From Myxococcus dinghuensis (GTDB lineage: Bacteria; Myxococcota; Myxococcia; Myxococcales; Myxococcaceae): 64,000 bases of DNA. The notes under the pieces were generated by a model, which was given only the letters and a program-made list of their open reading frames with translations, was not told the origin of the DNA and did not search any database. The DNA is taken from the NCBI RefSeq assembly GCF_024198235.1, contig NZ_JAKCFB010000008.1, positions 230,773 to 294,772 of the forward strand, read 5' to 3'. Every line of letters starts with the position of its first letter. Position 1 is the first letter of the stretch. The position numbers were made by a program, and so were the translations under genes. Of this stretch, positions 63,876 to 64,000 are shown one piece after another.

Positions 63876-64000
63876 ATGTTCCGAGGTGACGCGGGGGGGC
63901 ACGGAGGGACGTACGGGATGTGGGCGCCGGGGGACGGTCGGGGGGGCGCGGGGGGGAGTTGGGGGGCCTGGTCGGAAGAGGACACGCGGACGGTGGGCAC
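63876..64000 (+). CDS. Possible start of a gene running off the window (partial)
   Basis: ATG 63876 with GGGGGGACGAG before it opens a frame that stays open to the window end (41 codons). The visible product is Gly-rich (MFRGDAGGHGGTYGMW, then APGDGRGGAGGSWGAWSEED) and matches nothing I recognise. The region 63771-64000 is very G-rich on the plus strand, so the frame may be open by composition only. The opposite strand is also open but Pro/Arg-rich. Confidence 0.3.
   Translation, partial: MFRGDAGGHGGTYGMWAPGDGRGGAGGSWGAWSEEDTRTVG

Noticed and set aside
63599..64000. Minus-strand frame of 133 codons at the window end
   Set aside because: Pro/Arg-rich, overlaps the intrinsic terminator and the short ORF, and has no motif; open because of G-rich plus-strand composition.

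Overview
This window is high-GC chromosomal DNA from a delta-proteobacterial myxobacterium, most likely Myxococcaceae (Myxococcus, Corallococcus or Pyxidicoccus type). This is inferred from the GC-rich third codon positions, the abundance of lipoproteins and paralogous surface proteins, a bacterial mevalonate operon, and the mix of ECF sigma factors and CHAT proteins. No database search was possible, so the taxon is an inference. I saw no phage, insertion sequence, CRISPR array or replication origin.

Layout. 1-7.6 kb: an oxygenase of the damaged-DNA type (PF09859-like), a large duplicated ABC permease, a hotdog thioesterase, a GlxA-type AraC regulator, glutaminase, an 0.8 kb non-coding minisatellite-like array, and a DUF488 protein. 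7.6-14 kb: a tripartite RND efflux operon (outer-membrane factor, adaptor, pump) diverging from a MarR regulator, with a repeated operator-like sequence between them. 14-17.3 kb: a membrane-anchored coiled-coil protein, an orphan E2-type acyltransferase domain and an HtpX-like protease. 17.5-24.4 kb: an iron island around one Fur-box-like site, with an imelysin-like lipoprotein and HTTM membrane protein on one side and a delta-60 repeat lipoprotein and a FecA-like TonB receptor on the other. 24.4-30.4 kb: a DsrE-like gene and a five-gene mevalonate operon (fni, mvaA, mevalonate kinase, diphosphomevalonate decarboxylase, phosphomevalonate kinase); HMG-CoA synthase is not here.

30.6-42.6 kb: a DUF642-type lipoprotein, three tandem paralogous RCC1-repeat lipoproteins (each with 14 repeats, i.e. 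probably two seven-bladed propellers), an Omp85-like beta-barrel, and a coupled pair encoding an alkaline-phosphatase-superfamily protein and an LPG-synthase-like flippase domain. 42.6-48.1 kb: tRNA-Leu(CAG) and the complete isc operon (iscS-iscU-iscA-hscB-hscA-fdx), with a near-consensus sigma70 promoter and an internal intrinsic terminator between iscA and hscB; IscS carries an insertion of about 50 residues. 48.3-55.5 kb: an SPFH coiled-coil protein, a DsbD-like thiol reductase, a DTW-domain tRNA-modification enzyme, an unknown protein, an EamA transporter and a membrane histidine kinase.

55.6-63.8 kb is the most novel-looking part: two adjacent paralogous modules, each with an ECF sigma factor overlapping by ATGA a gene for a protein of about 1,000 residues that fuses a zinc-finger anti-sigma domain, one transmembrane helix, a TPR-like helical region and a C-terminal caspase-like CHAT protease domain with its His/Cys pair intact. 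Each is followed by a short ORF of about 60 codons. The fusion suggests a one-polypeptide switch in which a protease domain controls release of its own sigma factor. This recalls the TPR-CHAT/sigma logic of type III-E CRISPR systems, but with no CRISPR and apparently with the protease domain outside the cytoplasm.
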